A DNA stretch of 64,000 nt from Aquimarina sp. Aq78. GTDB taxonomy: Bacteria > Bacteroidota > Bacteroidia > Flavobacteriales > Flavobacteriaceae. Of this stretch, positions 43,172 to 51,559 are shown piece after piece (the stretch's first letter is position 1; every line of letters starts with the position of its first letter). The notes under the pieces were generated by a model. The model was not told where the DNA came from. It was given only the letters and a program-made list of their open reading frames with translations, and ran no database searches. The stretch covers positions 62,001 through 126,000 of the forward strand of contig NZ_OMKA01000031.1 in the NCBI RefSeq assembly GCF_900299525.1, given 5' to 3'. Made by a program: the position numbers and the translations under genes.

Positions 43172-44275
43172 ATGAATATAGAGCTATCTTTTTTCTCAAT
43201 TTTAGAGCTTCTTACATTTTCTGGGGCTTTGATGTTGGGGCTTCTCTTTTTTACTATGAAATCTGCTAATAAAAAAGCCAATATTTTTTTAGGAGTATTT
43301 CTTTGGATTTTCTCGTTGAGTATTTTTGTCGATTTACTGGATTATGAAATAGAAGAGGGTGATATATTTGATCGCATTCTTTTTCTTATTTCTTTATGTA
43401 TCGCTCCATTATTATACATGTATACTTATCAAACGATAAATAGACCTTATGTAAAAATGCTAACTTATGTGTTCATTCCTCTGTTTTTGGTGTATTTGAT
43501 TATTCTTTTCATTATTAACACTGAAGAAGTTTTTTGGATTATCGATTTAATCGAATATGTAATTGAAATTATATTGTTCGTGCTGATTTTGAAAAAATTA
43601 CGAGAACTTAAATCAGAATTAAATGATTTCTATTCAGAATTAGAAAATAAGAGACTATCCTGGATAAAGACTATCATTTATATTAGTTTTGCGTTTATAG
43701 TATTTGATTTTGTAGAAGGTTTTATAGGTTTTGAAGAAGAAATGATAGATCCATATCTTGATTCGATTTCGATAGTGCTTTCATTCATATTGGTGTATTG
43801 GATCGCCTACAATGGGTTCTCTCAATCAGAAATATTTAAAACGCATCTTTTTGTACGTGATTCAGAAAATCAATTTCTTGAATCCTTAAAAGAGGATACT
43901 ATTAGTAACTATGAAATATGTCCCGAAGATCAGAAACGTTTTGAAGAAGTTACAATAATCATCGAAGAAGAAAAATTGTATGCAAATTCTGAATTAAATC
44001 TACGAACACTCTCCGAATCTCTTCAAATAAAAGAAAAGGAACTCTCCAAACTCATAAATATTCATGCTAAAACTAATTTTTATCATTTTATTAATAGTTT
44101 TCGGGTAGCAGAATTCAAAAGGTTAGTACAAACTCCAATGGCTCAACAGTTATCGATTTTAGGGATAGCTCAAGAAGCAGGTTTTTCTTCTAAATCAACA
44201 TTTTATAATACCTTCAAGACTCTAGAAGGTGTGACCCCCAAACAGTATGAGCTGTCGCTAAAAAAGTCCGAATAG
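43172..44275 (+). CDS. Membrane-bound AraC-family regulator
   Basis: The 367-residue protein has about seven N-terminal membrane helices (residues about 10-220) and a C-terminal AraC DNA-binding domain (about residues 260-365). The latter shows LSILGIAQEAGFSSKSTFYN and TFKTLEGVTPKQYEL. This arrangement lets a membrane sensor act directly on DNA and is common beside TonB-dependent receptor genes in Bacteroidota. It lies 81 bases upstream of the TonB receptor gene. Its 3' end overlaps a 33-base element that recurs upstream of the next operon. Confidence 0.9.
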   Translation: MNIELSFFSILELLTFSGALMLGLLFFTMKSANKKANIFLGVFLWIFSLSIFVDLLDYEIEEGDIFDRILFLISLCIAPLLYMYTYQTINRPYVKMLTYVFIPLFLVYLIILFIINTEEVFWIIDLIEYVIEIILFVLILKKLRELKSELNDFYSELENKRLSWIKTIIYISFAFIVFDFVEGFIGFEEEMIDPYLDSISIVLSFILVYWIAYNGFSQSEIFKTHLFVRDSENQFLESLKEDTISNYEICPEDQKRFEEVTIIIEEEKLYANSELNLRTLSESLQIKEKELSKLINIHAKTNFYHFINSFRVAEFKRLVQTPMAQQLSILGIAQEAGFSSKSTFYNTFKTLEGVTPKQYELSLKKSE

Positions 44276-44292
44276 AAGCAGCCGGACTTGTT
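44260..44292. promoter_or_regulatory. 33-base conserved element, copy 1
   Basis: This 33-base element matches 47642-47674 at 29 of 33 positions. It contains the dyad AAGTCCG/CGGACTT. A GCGTTATTT block starts 25 bases after it. It overlaps the regulator stop and lies 65 bases before the TonB receptor start. Confidence 0.6.
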
Positions 44293-44324
44293 GAGTGAAA
44301 CTATGCCTGGATAGGGGCGTTATT

Positions 44325-44353
44325 TTGTATGTACCTAATTTTTATACATACAA
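44325..44353 (+). promoter_or_regulatory. Hairpin immediately upstream of the TonB receptor start
   Basis: TTGTATGTA (44325-44333) and TACATACAA (44345-44353) form a perfect 9-bp stem with an 11-base loop, ending three bases before the ATG. It could be an RNA structure at the initiation site or a DNA dyad for a regulator. Confidence 0.5.
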
Positions 44354-44356
44354 TTT

Positions 44357-46765
44357 ATGAAAAACCTCTTTTTAATTTTCACCCTTTTTTCTTCCTTTTA
44401 TACGTTACAGGCCCAGTCTCATAGTATTAGTGGATCTATTAAAGATAGCACTACAGGAGAGACACTATTGGGAGCTACAATCTATGATAAGCAATCAGGG
44501 AAAGGAGCTGTAACCAATGAATATGGATTCTTTTCTTTAACTCTTAAAGAAGGAGAACATATGTTGATTATTTCTTATCTCGGTTATGAGGATATCATTC
44601 AAAATATTGATCTAACGGGAAGTAAAAAAATAAACATCGAATTAAAGCCGATCAGCAATAATTTGGATGAAGTTGTTATAACAACCAATACAAATAACAA
44701 AAGTCAGACAGGAAACATTATTGCTGGTTCTATAAATCTGAAACCTCAGGATATAAAAAAACTACCAGCTTTATTAGGAGAACCAGATGTAACCAGAGCT
44801 ATGCTTACACAAGCAGGAGTGTCTTCTGTAGGAGAAGGGACGTCAGGTTTTAATGTAAGAGGAGGTAATATTGATCAAAATTTGATTCTTCTGGACGAAG
44901 CACCCATCTATAACTCTTCGCATGTATGGGGATTCTTTTCCATTTTTAATTCGGATGCGATAAAAGATATGAAATTATACAAAGGAGGGATTCCTGCAAG
45001 ATATGGAGGTAGAGCTTCTTCGGTATTAGATATTAGACAGCGAGAAGGAAGTAATAAACAATTTAAAGGAGAAGGAGGACTAGGTCTCTTGTTTTCAAGA
45101 TTAACTCTCGAAGGGCCTATTAAAAAAGATAAACTAAGTTATTTAGTCTCTGGTAGGCGTTCCTATTTTGATTTAGCATTCCCGCTTATAAAAAGTTTAA
45201 AAGGAAATAAAGTGTATTTCTATGATTTAAATGCTAAACTCTCTTGGGATATCAACGAAAAAAACAAACTATTCGCCTCTGGATATTTTGGAGCCGATGT
45301 GATGAAACTAAAATTTGATGATACCGATGAGGATCAACAAAACACCCAACAAAATACTAATGAAAGTATAAATTTTGCCTGGAAAAACAGTACAGCAACA
45401 ATACGATGGAATCACATTTTTTCTGAAAGATTATTTATGAATTTATCAGGAGTCTTCAGTCGTTATAATTACTCATTGTCATCAGAAAACAGTAGTGGTG
45501 GGCCTGCCGGATCGGCTAGTAATTTTACCTGGAAATCGGCTGTAGAAAATTGGATACTTAAACCCGATTTTACATTCTTTCAGAATACAGATACCAAAAT
45601 TCGCTTTGGGGTAAATAGTACATTATATCGTTTTACCCCTGCAAAGATTACAGGAAATGATACTTCTATAAATACAGTGAACTTTGGAACAGAAAAAGGT
45701 CTGGAAATAGCACCTTATGTTTCTTATGAAAAGAAATTAAATAAGTTTTCTGCAAATATAGGTCTCCGATATTCCTGGTTCGGAAACTTAGGACCGAATA
45801 AAGTATCCTTTTATGATACACAGGTACCACAAACTGTGAGTAGTATTACAGGGTCACGTAGTTATAAAAGCAATGAAGTGATTAAAAATTATCATGGTTT
45901 TGAACCTCGATTAGCGCTTAAATATGATCTTAATAATAGGAAAGCTATAAAATTGGGATACAACAGGATGTTTCAATATATACATCTAATTTCTAATAGT
46001 TACTCTACGCTACCCTTTGATATTTGGAAACCTGCAGGATATCATATAAAACCTTTAGAAGTGAATCAGATTTCTGCCGGATATGCTTATGATACCCCTA
46101 ACAGGAAATATAACTTTTCTGTAGAAGGATACTACAAGACTTTTAAAAACCTGGTAGAATATAAAAATGGGGCAGATTTGTTTTTGAATGAAAACTTAGA
46201 AACTCAGCTATTAACTGCAAAAGGATATTCTTATGGCTTAGAATTAAGTGGGTATAAAACAAAAGGAAAGCTCACAGGAAATGCTAATTATACGTATTCG
46301 GTAACCAAAAGAAAGACTACAAGTTCATTTAATTCTGAGAATATTAATAGCGGAAATTATTATCCTTCTAATTACGATCGTCCTCATATTTTTAATATCA
46401 CCTCTAATTATGAGTTGTCCAAAAAATGGAGTGTCGGAGCTTTTTTTACATATCAAACGGGTAGACCCACAACTTATGCAACAGGTAAGTTTGAGGTGGG
46501 CGGAAACCAATTTTTCACCTACTCAGATAGGAACGCATTTCGACTAAAGCCTACCCATAGACTAGATATTTCTTTTACATATACACCTAAAAAGAAAGCA
46601 AATAGAAGGTGGAGTGGTAGTTGGGTATTTGGAGTCTACAACGTATACAGCCATAAAAACCCGTTTTCGGTGTATTCTTCGGTGAGAAATAATCAGTTAA
46701 AAACATTTCAATATTCTGTAATCGGTGCACCAGTACCTTTTATAACCTATAATTTTAAATTTTAA
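44357..46765 (+). CDS. TonB-dependent receptor (DUF4249-associated type)
   Basis: The 802-residue outer-membrane receptor has a signal peptide (cleavage after LQAQ) and a carboxypeptidase-D-regulatory-like N-terminal domain (SGSIKDSTTGETLLGATIYD). The plug domain has GTSGFNVRGGNIDQNLILLD near residue 162, and the barrel ends in APVPFITYNFKF with a terminal Phe. It imports large or scarce ligands across the outer membrane, powered by TonB. This subtype usually pairs with a DUF4249 lipoprotein, which is the next gene after a 5-base gap. Ligand unknown; no glycosidase or siderophore genes adjoin it. Confidence 0.93.
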   Translation: MKNLFLIFTLFSSFYTLQAQSHSISGSIKDSTTGETLLGATIYDKQSGKGAVTNEYGFFSLTLKEGEHMLIISYLGYEDIIQNIDLTGSKKINIELKPISNNLDEVVITTNTNNKSQTGNIIAGSINLKPQDIKKLPALLGEPDVTRAMLTQAGVSSVGEGTSGFNVRGGNIDQNLILLDEAPIYNSSHVWGFFSIFNSDAIKDMKLYKGGIPARYGGRASSVLDIRQREGSNKQFKGEGGLGLLFSRLTLEGPIKKDKLSYLVSGRRSYFDLAFPLIKSLKGNKVYFYDLNAKLSWDINEKNKLFASGYFGADVMKLKFDDTDEDQQNTQQNTNESINFAWKNSTATIRWNHIFSERLFMNLSGVFSRYNYSLSSENSSGGPAGSASNFTWKSAVENWILKPDFTFFQNTDTKIRFGVNSTLYRFTPAKITGNDTSINTVNFGTEKGLEIAPYVSYEKKLNKFSANIGLRYSWFGNLGPNKVSFYDTQVPQTVSSITGSRSYKSNEVIKNYHGFEPRLALKYDLNNRKAIKLGYNRMFQYIHLISNSYSTLPFDIWKPAGYHIKPLEVNQISAGYAYDTPNRKYNFSVEGYYKTFKNLVEYKNGADLFLNENLETQLLTAKGYSYGLELSGYKTKGKLTGNANYTYSVTKRKTTSSFNSENINSGNYYPSNYDRPHIFNITSNYELSKKWSVGAFFTYQTGRPTTYATGKFEVGGNQFFTYSDRNAFRLKPTHRLDISFTYTPKKKANRRWSGSWVFGVYNVYSHKNPFSVYSSVRNNQLKTFQYSVIGAPVPFITYNFKF

Positions 46766-46770
46766 GTAAG

Positions 46771-47643
46771 ATGAAAAGTATATATATAAAAATCATAGCA
46801 AGTAGTTTACTTATACTTTGTATTTCTAGTTGTACCAAAGAAATAAGTGTTGATGTACCTCATGAGCCTCAGACTATCATTTTTGGATCTATTTCTAATG
46901 AGATTGCTCCGGTTTCGATACGCATTCAACAATCGGTTCCTTTGCAGGATTCTTCAACTTCAAAACCTGTAAATGATGCTTCGGTATCGTTGTATGCAAA
47001 GGATACTTCGGGAAATACCAATCTAGTTACAGATGATTTTGTGATTGATCAAGGCGTCTATACTTCAGCTCAATCTATTTCGACTACAATAGGTCATTCG
47101 TATTGGATAGAAGTGCGATTAAATGATGGAACTCTATTTAAATCAAAAGAAGAACTGTTAAAACCTGTTGTTCCTATTAGCAATACAAAAATTAAAAATG
47201 GAGATATTTTAGAGATAGAGTTTAGTGACCCAGGTAACGATACTAACTTTTATAAGTTTACTGTAGCGTTATTTAATGAAGGGCAATTAGTCTCATCTAA
47301 TACATCACAATCTAATGATGTAGTATTTGATGGTAAAGAAAGCGCATCTGTAGAAGTTGATTTATTTAGGTTGCAGGAAGACGATGAGGATATCGCAATC
47401 ATATATAATGAAATACGAGTCACGTTTTGTAATATCAATTTCGACTCTTACCAGTTTTACTTAAACCAAAGTTTACAATTAGAAGCAAATGATAGTGAAA
47501 GCTCTGGAGACCCAAGTCAATTGTTTGCAACTCCTCCTGTAAATCTTGTAGGAAATATTACGAACTCTAGCTCAAATAAAGTTGTTCTAGGTAATTTCAC
47601 AGTAAATGCCATAAGTGCTATAAACCAACCTAGTAGTAATTAA
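46771..47643 (+). CDS. DUF4249 lipoprotein, TonB receptor partner
   Basis: The 290-residue lipoprotein has a signal with lipid Cys at residue 21 (LLILCISSCTK) and a beta-rich body of the DUF4249 type. Marks are VDVPHEPQTIIFGSISNEIA, VNDASVSLYAKDTSG and YWIEVRLNDGT. Such proteins sit at the outer membrane beside a TonB-dependent receptor and may bind the ligand, as SusD proteins do. It lies 5 bases after the receptor gene and is the last gene of that operon. A repeated 33-base element begins just before its stop codon. Confidence 0.88.
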   Translation: MKSIYIKIIASSLLILCISSCTKEISVDVPHEPQTIIFGSISNEIAPVSIRIQQSVPLQDSSTSKPVNDASVSLYAKDTSGNTNLVTDDFVIDQGVYTSAQSISTTIGHSYWIEVRLNDGTLFKSKEELLKPVVPISNTKIKNGDILEIEFSDPGNDTNFYKFTVALFNEGQLVSSNTSQSNDVVFDGKESASVEVDLFRLQEDDEDIAIIYNEIRVTFCNINFDSYQFYLNQSLQLEANDSESSGDPSQLFATPPVNLVGNITNSSSNKVVLGNFTVNAISAINQPSSN

Positions 47644-47674
47644 AAAAGTCCAGATAGAAGCATTCGGACTTGTT
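47642..47674. promoter_or_regulatory. 33-base conserved element, copy 2
   Basis: Matches 44260-44292 at 29 of 33 positions, with dyad AAGTCC/GGACTT. A GCGTCATTT block starts 25 bases downstream, in the same register as in copy 1. It lies 70 bases before the ClpP-like lipoprotein start. Confidence 0.6.
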
Positions 47675-47743
47675 AGATGGAATAATTTTTAGGGTTTAGC
47701 GTCATTTAGATGTTGTAGATATAAACGATAAAATTTTAGAATT

Positions 47744-48352
47744 ATGAAAATGAAAAGAAATCAACTTATCATCCTGTTTTTAATCTCCATAAGCTTTTTA
47801 GCATGTACTAATGATGATGATAACAATGTAGCACAAAGCGATTTTGGAATCTTTAAATCAATAAATGAAACGACTGCAGAAATGAATGGTACGATAACAA
47901 GTAGTACCCCTGCCCATTTTAATAATTTACTGGCAAAATACCCCAAATTGAAAAGGATAAATATGTTGGATTGTCCTGGATCTTCGGATGATGATGCTAA
48001 TTTGGTCGTTTCCAAAAAAATGCATGATAGTGGTATAGAATTTCATTTATCTGCTCGTTCGGTCATTGCTTCTGGAGCTGTAGATATGTATGTCGGAGGG
48101 ATAAAAAGAACACGCGAACAAGGGAGTCGCATCGGAGTACATTCCTGGGGAGCTGCTCCCGGAGAACCAATAGCTACTTCATACCCTGTAGGTCATGCTG
48201 TGCATTTACCATATATCAATTATTACAAGTCGGTAGGATTTACGCAGAAAGAAGCAGAAGATTTTTATTATTTCACTATTAAAGCTGCTCCGGCAGAAAG
48301 CGTACACTGGATGACTGAAGAAGAGATAACCCAATATAAAATAACAAAATAA
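47744..48352 (+). CDS. Predicted surface lipoprotein with ClpP/crotonase-like fold (COG3904-like)
   Basis: The 202-residue protein has a lipoprotein signal (lipid Cys at residue 21, SISFLAC) followed by TNDDDNN, an Asp-rich export signal for the outer face. The body resembles periplasmic ClpP-like proteins of the COG3904 type. Marks are LKRINMLDCPGSSDDDAN, HLSARSVIASGAVDMYVGG with Ser in the oxyanion region, and RIGVHSWGAAPGEPI with the His-Ser pair. The C-terminal helix PAESVHWMTEEEITQY is also typical. A protease or acyl-handling role is possible. It is the first of four genes in a row with the same lipoprotein signal. Confidence 0.75.
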   Translation: MKMKRNQLIILFLISISFLACTNDDDNNVAQSDFGIFKSINETTAEMNGTITSSTPAHFNNLLAKYPKLKRINMLDCPGSSDDDANLVVSKKMHDSGIEFHLSARSVIASGAVDMYVGGIKRTREQGSRIGVHSWGAAPGEPIATSYPVGHAVHLPYINYYKSVGFTQKEAEDFYYFTIKAAPAESVHWMTEEEITQYKITK

Positions 48353-48358
48353 TAAAGT

Positions 48359-49234
48359 ATGAAAAACCATTTTAAAATATTAAATATGTTAGTGGTAGCC
48401 TGCACTATTTTAAATTGTGTAGCCTGCTCAAATGATGATGATATTGCAACAATACCAATAACAGGAACAATTAATCCTGGGAATGACCCAAATTTTAAAA
48501 TTGTAGAAAATACAGATACGGGCTTTGGGGCATTTAACAGAAAAGTTATGGTTTTTGACATTCCAATTTATGCGGTAACTGCGGTAGAAGATGTTAAACT
48601 ATTGCATGCTGCTAATTTAATGGCTCAGTATTTAGATAATGATGAAGATGGTTCGATTGATAATACAACAATCCACAATTCGATGAAATCTAACAAAGCT
48701 TTTTTATTTATGTGGAAAACAGAAGCAGATAGAGATAATTTTAATCCCCCTAATGGATTTGAAGTGGGACAAGATTTAGGTGCAGACGAAACCGTACCAA
48801 CATGGCATACAAATGGGCATACGGGATCATTTGATGCTGCTTTAGAAGAAGTATGGCACATTGTTACTAATGGCGGTCATGAAAGAGCCTATCCTAATGT
48901 TTTTAGTTCTCAATCTGGATCAGAAATCAGTAAAGCAATGGATATTGCTCGAGGGGGTAACTTTCAATCTCCACCAGCTACCTATCCAGCCAATGCCTGG
49001 TATACTTATGATGATACCACTTGTGATTATAATTGCCAGGTCGGCGAATATTTATATTGGATAATGAGTTCTATGCTCGGTGCACAAGAAAATAGATTAG
49101 GTGAAATTGATAACGAATGGAGATTAAACACCAGAGCCAAAGTAGAAGCAACAGATACAAAAGCCTGGGCAATATTTACAAATCCAACATATAAAATGCC
49201 GGCAAAACTACCAGACGGTACTTATAAAAGATAA
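48359..49234 (+). CDS. Unknown surface lipoprotein with Ca-like loop and EExWH motif
   Basis: The 291-residue protein has a lipoprotein signal (lipid Cys at residue 23, NCVAC) followed by SNDDDIA. A Ca-binding-like loop (YLDNDEDGSIDNTTIH) lies near residue 93. The segment FDAALEEVWHIVTNGGHERA near residue 162 has the Glu-Glu-x-x-His arrangement of some metallopeptidases, but not a standard HExxH. Four Cys are in a tail segment (DDTTCDYNCQVG gives two of them). I do not recognise the family. It lies 6 bases after the ClpP-like gene and upstream of a protease gene, so it may be a secreted hydrolase. Confidence 0.75.
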   Translation: MKNHFKILNMLVVACTILNCVACSNDDDIATIPITGTINPGNDPNFKIVENTDTGFGAFNRKVMVFDIPIYAVTAVEDVKLLHAANLMAQYLDNDEDGSIDNTTIHNSMKSNKAFLFMWKTEADRDNFNPPNGFEVGQDLGADETVPTWHTNGHTGSFDAALEEVWHIVTNGGHERAYPNVFSSQSGSEISKAMDIARGGNFQSPPATYPANAWYTYDDTTCDYNCQVGEYLYWIMSSMLGAQENRLGEIDNEWRLNTRAKVEATDTKAWAIFTNPTYKMPAKLPDGTYKR

Positions 49235-49333
49235 TAGACCCTATTAACGAATATACTTAGTTTTTAAGTACAACTCTGATAAATAGAAATGCTTAAAAAG
49301 TGTACTTGGTTTTTAAACTTATAAAAGAAAATA

Positions 49334-50512
49334 ATGATGAAAAATATATTTAAGACACCGTTATTGTATTTTTTACTGGTATTGGTTATTGGTTCTTGTA
49401 GTAAAGATGATGATGCCACAATAACAGATGGTAATAGTACTTTAATAGAACAACAAAAGATATTTAAAGAACTTTGGGATATCTATGATAGGCATTATCC
49501 TCTAATGCATAGAAAAAATATAAACTGGCAGAATGTGTATGATACATATTACCCAAAAATCACTACTACAGCTTCTGACAACCAGTTGTTTGGGGTTTTT
49601 GAAACGATAATGGGTACTGTTGTTAAAGATGGGCATAGTAGTTTAACTTTTAATACCAGTCAAGAAGCAGGATTTGAACCAGAATTTGATAGAAATATTC
49701 AAAATATGATCCAAGACAATACTGCTGGTAAAGTGAATATTGTTTCGAGTAGTGCCAACAATCCATATTTGTCGTATGGTACTGTAACAAGCGATTCTAA
49801 TATCGGATATATCAATTCAAAAAATTTTGAACCTGTAAATGAAAATGACAGTGAGTTCAATAATTTTAAAGCTATTGTTGATGAGGCATTAACAGCATTG
49901 CAAAATAAAACAGGGGTTATTATAGATGTTCGTACTAATGGAGGTGGGCAAGGGCCATTTGCTTACTATTTGGCAGGTAGATTTTTTGCAAACAATACTC
50001 CGATAGAATTAATACGTCAACGTATAAAAACATCTACAGGAAGTACAGTGGCTTCTCTTGGTGAATGGGCAACAAAGGAGTTTGAAGGATATCCAGATGC
50101 TAGAGTAGAAGGTGGGTTTGTAGCAGGAGTTTTTCCAGAAGATAACACTATTGTTGCTTCGGGATCATTTCAATTTACCAAAAAAGTAGCGGTATTGACT
50201 TCAAAAGGAACTGCAAGTGCAGCAGAGTATTTTACGGCTGCAATGAAAACTCAGGCTCAGGTTAGGACAATAGGAAGTACGACTTTCGGAATCTTTGCCG
50301 GGAGCGATATTTTTACTTTAACTAATGGAGGAGGCAAATGGAAAACTCGGGTTTCAACTCACGATGTAGAGGTTAAGTATAACGGTGTTTTTCAGTCCTT
50401 TGAAGGTATTGGGATTCTGCCGGATGAACTGTCTATCCCGACTGCAGTGCAAGTAGCAAATGGAGATGATATTCATCTAAATGCTGCTGTAAGGTATATT
50501 AATAATAAATAG
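49334..50512 (+). CDS. S41-family peptidase lipoprotein
   Basis: The 392-residue protein has a lipoprotein signal (lipid Cys at residue 22, LVIGSCSKDDD) with the Asp-rich export signal. The catalytic body is of the tricorn-core S41 type: VIIDVRTNGGGQGPFAYYLAG is the core strand, and KKVAVLTSKGTASAAEYFTAA carries the nucleophile Ser. GSTTFGIFAGSDIF follows. No PDZ domain is evident. It likely cleaves protein or peptide outside the cell or in the periplasm. It is 99 bases after the unknown lipoprotein gene, with two similar 14-base repeats in the gap. Confidence 0.88.
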   Translation: MMKNIFKTPLLYFLLVLVIGSCSKDDDATITDGNSTLIEQQKIFKELWDIYDRHYPLMHRKNINWQNVYDTYYPKITTTASDNQLFGVFETIMGTVVKDGHSSLTFNTSQEAGFEPEFDRNIQNMIQDNTAGKVNIVSSSANNPYLSYGTVTSDSNIGYINSKNFEPVNENDSEFNNFKAIVDEALTALQNKTGVIIDVRTNGGGQGPFAYYLAGRFFANNTPIELIRQRIKTSTGSTVASLGEWATKEFEGYPDARVEGGFVAGVFPEDNTIVASGSFQFTKKVAVLTSKGTASAAEYFTAAMKTQAQVRTIGSTTFGIFAGSDIFTLTNGGGKWKTRVSTHDVEVKYNGVFQSFEGIGILPDELSIPTAVQVANGDDIHLNAAVRYINNK

Positions 50513-50720
50513 GGTAAAATAAACTTTGGTTGTTGTTTATATATAACATTTAAATGTATTTCAGTCTTTTGAGTGAGTGTGCGTTCTTTTATATAAGTTT
50601 TTGCGCTATCAACAGATATGTAATTTTAAAGAAAAGATATTTTATGAATTAATAAAGTGTTGTGGGGTGTTTCTGTGTTATAGTAATATGATTACGCCCC
50701 TGCAACCACAAATTATAAAT

Positions 50721-51419
50721 ATGATGGATAGAAAGAAATTTTTAAAAAATGGTGTGGCAGGAATAGGTTCTATTATAGCAATCCCAACGTTAATAACATC
50801 TTGTAATAAAGATGATGATGCAGGAGGAGGTGCTGTAGATGCTGGAGCGTGTATAGTCTCCCCGGTAGAGACAGCAGGGCCGTTTCCAATTAAAACACCG
50901 GCAGATTTGGTAAAAGAGAATATAATTGGTGATCGTACAGGAATTCCATTAAAAATAACAATACAGGTGCAAAATGTGAATAGTAACTGTGAACCATTAG
51001 TAGGTGCTTTTGTGGATATTTGGCAATGTGATGCAAAAGGGAATTATTCTGAATATTCTGGTCAGTTAGATGGGGATTTTACAAGTCAAAAATTCCTAAG
51101 AGGACGACAAACCACAGATGCCAATGGTAATGCTTCGTTTATAAGTATATATCCAGGATGGTATCCTGGTAGAGCTCCTCATCTTCACTTAGAAATTTTG
51201 AAATCATCAGGAGAATCATTGCTGATTACTCAAGTTGCTTTTCCAGAAAATATTTCTAAAGCAGTATATGCTACTACGAATTACAAAGGGGATTTTGATA
51301 CTTCAAATGCTCAGGACGGCATATTTTCGGGTGACATTAATCGTAGTATAGCGAATTCTGTAACAGGAAATATAACCAATGGATATACCCTTACGGAGAC
51401 GATAAAAGTATCAGGATGA
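50721..51419 (+). CDS. Intradiol ring-cleavage dioxygenase lipoprotein
   Basis: I start this at the ATG at 50721 (232 residues), which opens a signal with a twin-Lys/Arg-like n-region (MMDRKKFLKNGVAG) and a lipobox (LITSC-NKDDD). The longer frame from 50577 has no sensible leader. The catalytic part is a protocatechuate/catechol intradiol dioxygenase: VDIWQCDAKGNYSEY, RGRQTTDANGNASFISIYPG and WYPGRAPHLHLEILKSSG. The Fe(III) ligands are probably the two Tyr (NYSEY, GWYPGR) and the two His (HLHLE). Exported forms are known in Bacteroidota; the aromatic substrate is unknown. It ends the lipoprotein block. Confidence 0.88.
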   Translation: MMDRKKFLKNGVAGIGSIIAIPTLITSCNKDDDAGGGAVDAGACIVSPVETAGPFPIKTPADLVKENIIGDRTGIPLKITIQVQNVNSNCEPLVGAFVDIWQCDAKGNYSEYSGQLDGDFTSQKFLRGRQTTDANGNASFISIYPGWYPGRAPHLHLEILKSSGESLLITQVAFPENISKAVYATTNYKGDFDTSNAQDGIFSGDINRSIANSVTGNITNGYTLTETIKVSG

Positions 51420-51559
51420 ATTTGAAATGCTAGAAGTTTTTAGTTTTTGTTGTAAAAATGGCTTTGCTGTATTTTTTTGATGAATTTAGATTAGTCTACT
51501 CTTTTAATATTTTTTTAATATTTTTAAAATATAAATCTTAGGGAGTTTATATAAACATC

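Noticed and set aside
50577..50720. N-terminal extension of the dioxygenase frame
   Set aside because: The extension would put the lipoprotein signal 48 residues inside the protein; ATG at 50721 gives a normal signal.
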